Source: Euryarchaeota archaeon UBA256 (GTDB taxonomy: Archaea; Thermoplasmatota; Poseidoniia; Poseidoniales; Poseidoniaceae). Taken from it: a DNA stretch of 59,350 nt. Under the pieces are notes generated by a model. The model was not told the origin of the DNA, did not search any database, and was given only the letters and a program-made list of their open reading frames with translations. Location of the stretch: assembly GCA_002494645.1 (NCBI GenBank), contig DACE01000041.1, positions 69,285-128,634 of the forward strand, written 5' to 3'. Shown in pieces: positions 59,285 to 59,350 of the stretch. The translations under genes and the position numbers were made by a program. Position 1 is the stretch's first letter; each line of letters starts with the position of its first letter.

Positions 59285-59350
59285 CTAGGAGTAGCGTCTG
59301 ACAAGACCTACTGCGAGACCTTTGATTTGCCAACGCCTGAGCAATGGGTA
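59285..59350 (-). CDS. C-terminal end of a possible LexA-like protein
   Basis: On the reverse strand from base 59350 a frame runs in and ends at TAG (59287-59285), giving 21 residues: YPLLRRWQIKGLAVGLVRRYS. The ending resembles the C-terminus of the S24/LexA family (a Pro-x-hydrophobic strand, then xGxVVGhhRRY). The plus strand is also open here, so the strand and identity are uncertain. Confidence 0.35.
   Translation of the reverse strand, partial: YPLLRRWQIKGLAVGLVRRYS

Overview
The window reads as a stretch of archaeal chromosome, most likely a marine planktonic euryarchaeon of the Marine Group II / Poseidoniales kind. That placement is an inference from gene content, since no rRNA is present. 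Archaeal markers are a two-ring CDC48/VAT ATPase, an archaeal-type PyrB-PyrI pair, a TtuA/Ctu1-type tRNA thiolase with two zinc knuckles, an archaeal phosphoglycolate phosphatase, a COG3199-type NAD-kinase-like protein, a PRC-barrel protein, a DUF2226/Roadblock protein, KorAB ferredoxin oxidoreductase and a Gar1-domain protein. Alongside them sit bacterial-looking genes: an editing-domain ThrS, a CobB sirtuin, a polyphosphate-type glucokinase, a three-subunit succinate dehydrogenase, aconitase AcnA and an ALDH7-like dehydrogenase. This mix, the very large secreted proteins, and starts preceded by GAGGTG/GGTGA are what I would expect of that group. Coding density is very high. I found no rRNA, convincing tRNA, CRISPR array, insertion sequence or phage gene.

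Layout. 1-5.9 kb (minus): a coiled-coil protein cut by the window edge, a zinc-ribbon protein, an ArsR-like regulator and a P1B metal ATPase. 6.0-7.5 kb (plus): phosphoglycolate phosphatase and ROK glucokinase. 7.5-11.2 kb (minus): a YfaP-like membrane protein and KorB/KorA. 11.4-22.7 kb (plus): a membrane-anchored cyclophilin, aconitase, an unknown protein and a 2237-residue surface protein with a repeated cytoplasmic tail motif. 23.0-29.1 kb (minus): a compact five-gene unit of ABC ATPase, ABC permease, secreted protein with a sorting-type C-terminus, a Gar1 + zinc finger + RGG-repeat protein, and a TPR-like membrane protein. 29.1-30.4 kb: two small membrane proteins. 30.4-33.8 kb (minus): sdh operon. 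33.9-35.5 kb: aldehyde dehydrogenase. 35.7-42.5 kb (plus): cdc48, PRC barrel, DUF4350-like, DUF58 and a polytopic membrane protein. 42.4-46.2 kb (minus): Roadblock protein, giant DUF2226/Roadblock/coiled-coil protein and a small membrane protein. 46.5-49.0 kb: ttuA, pyrI and pyrB. 49.1-53.4 kb: two convergent membrane/helical proteins of unknown function. 53.4-55.9 kb (minus): thrS and a small acidic protein. 56.1-58.1 kb (plus): NAD-kinase-like protein and sirtuin. 58.2-59.35 kb (minus): a PLC-like lipoprotein and the end of a possible LexA-like protein.

Together the metabolic genes supply much of an oxidative TCA cycle (aconitase, 2-oxoacid:ferredoxin oxidoreductase, succinate dehydrogenase) in an aerobic or facultative heterotroph. 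The most striking item is the Gar1-like protein at 24051-25169. It carries two RanBP2-type zinc fingers and a 57-bp-repeat RGG domain, an architecture reminiscent of eukaryotic GAR-domain Gar1 and FUS-like proteins, which I do not know from archaeal Gar1. The Roadblock/coiled-coil operon and the CDC48-DUF58 cluster are the other candidates for undescribed systems.
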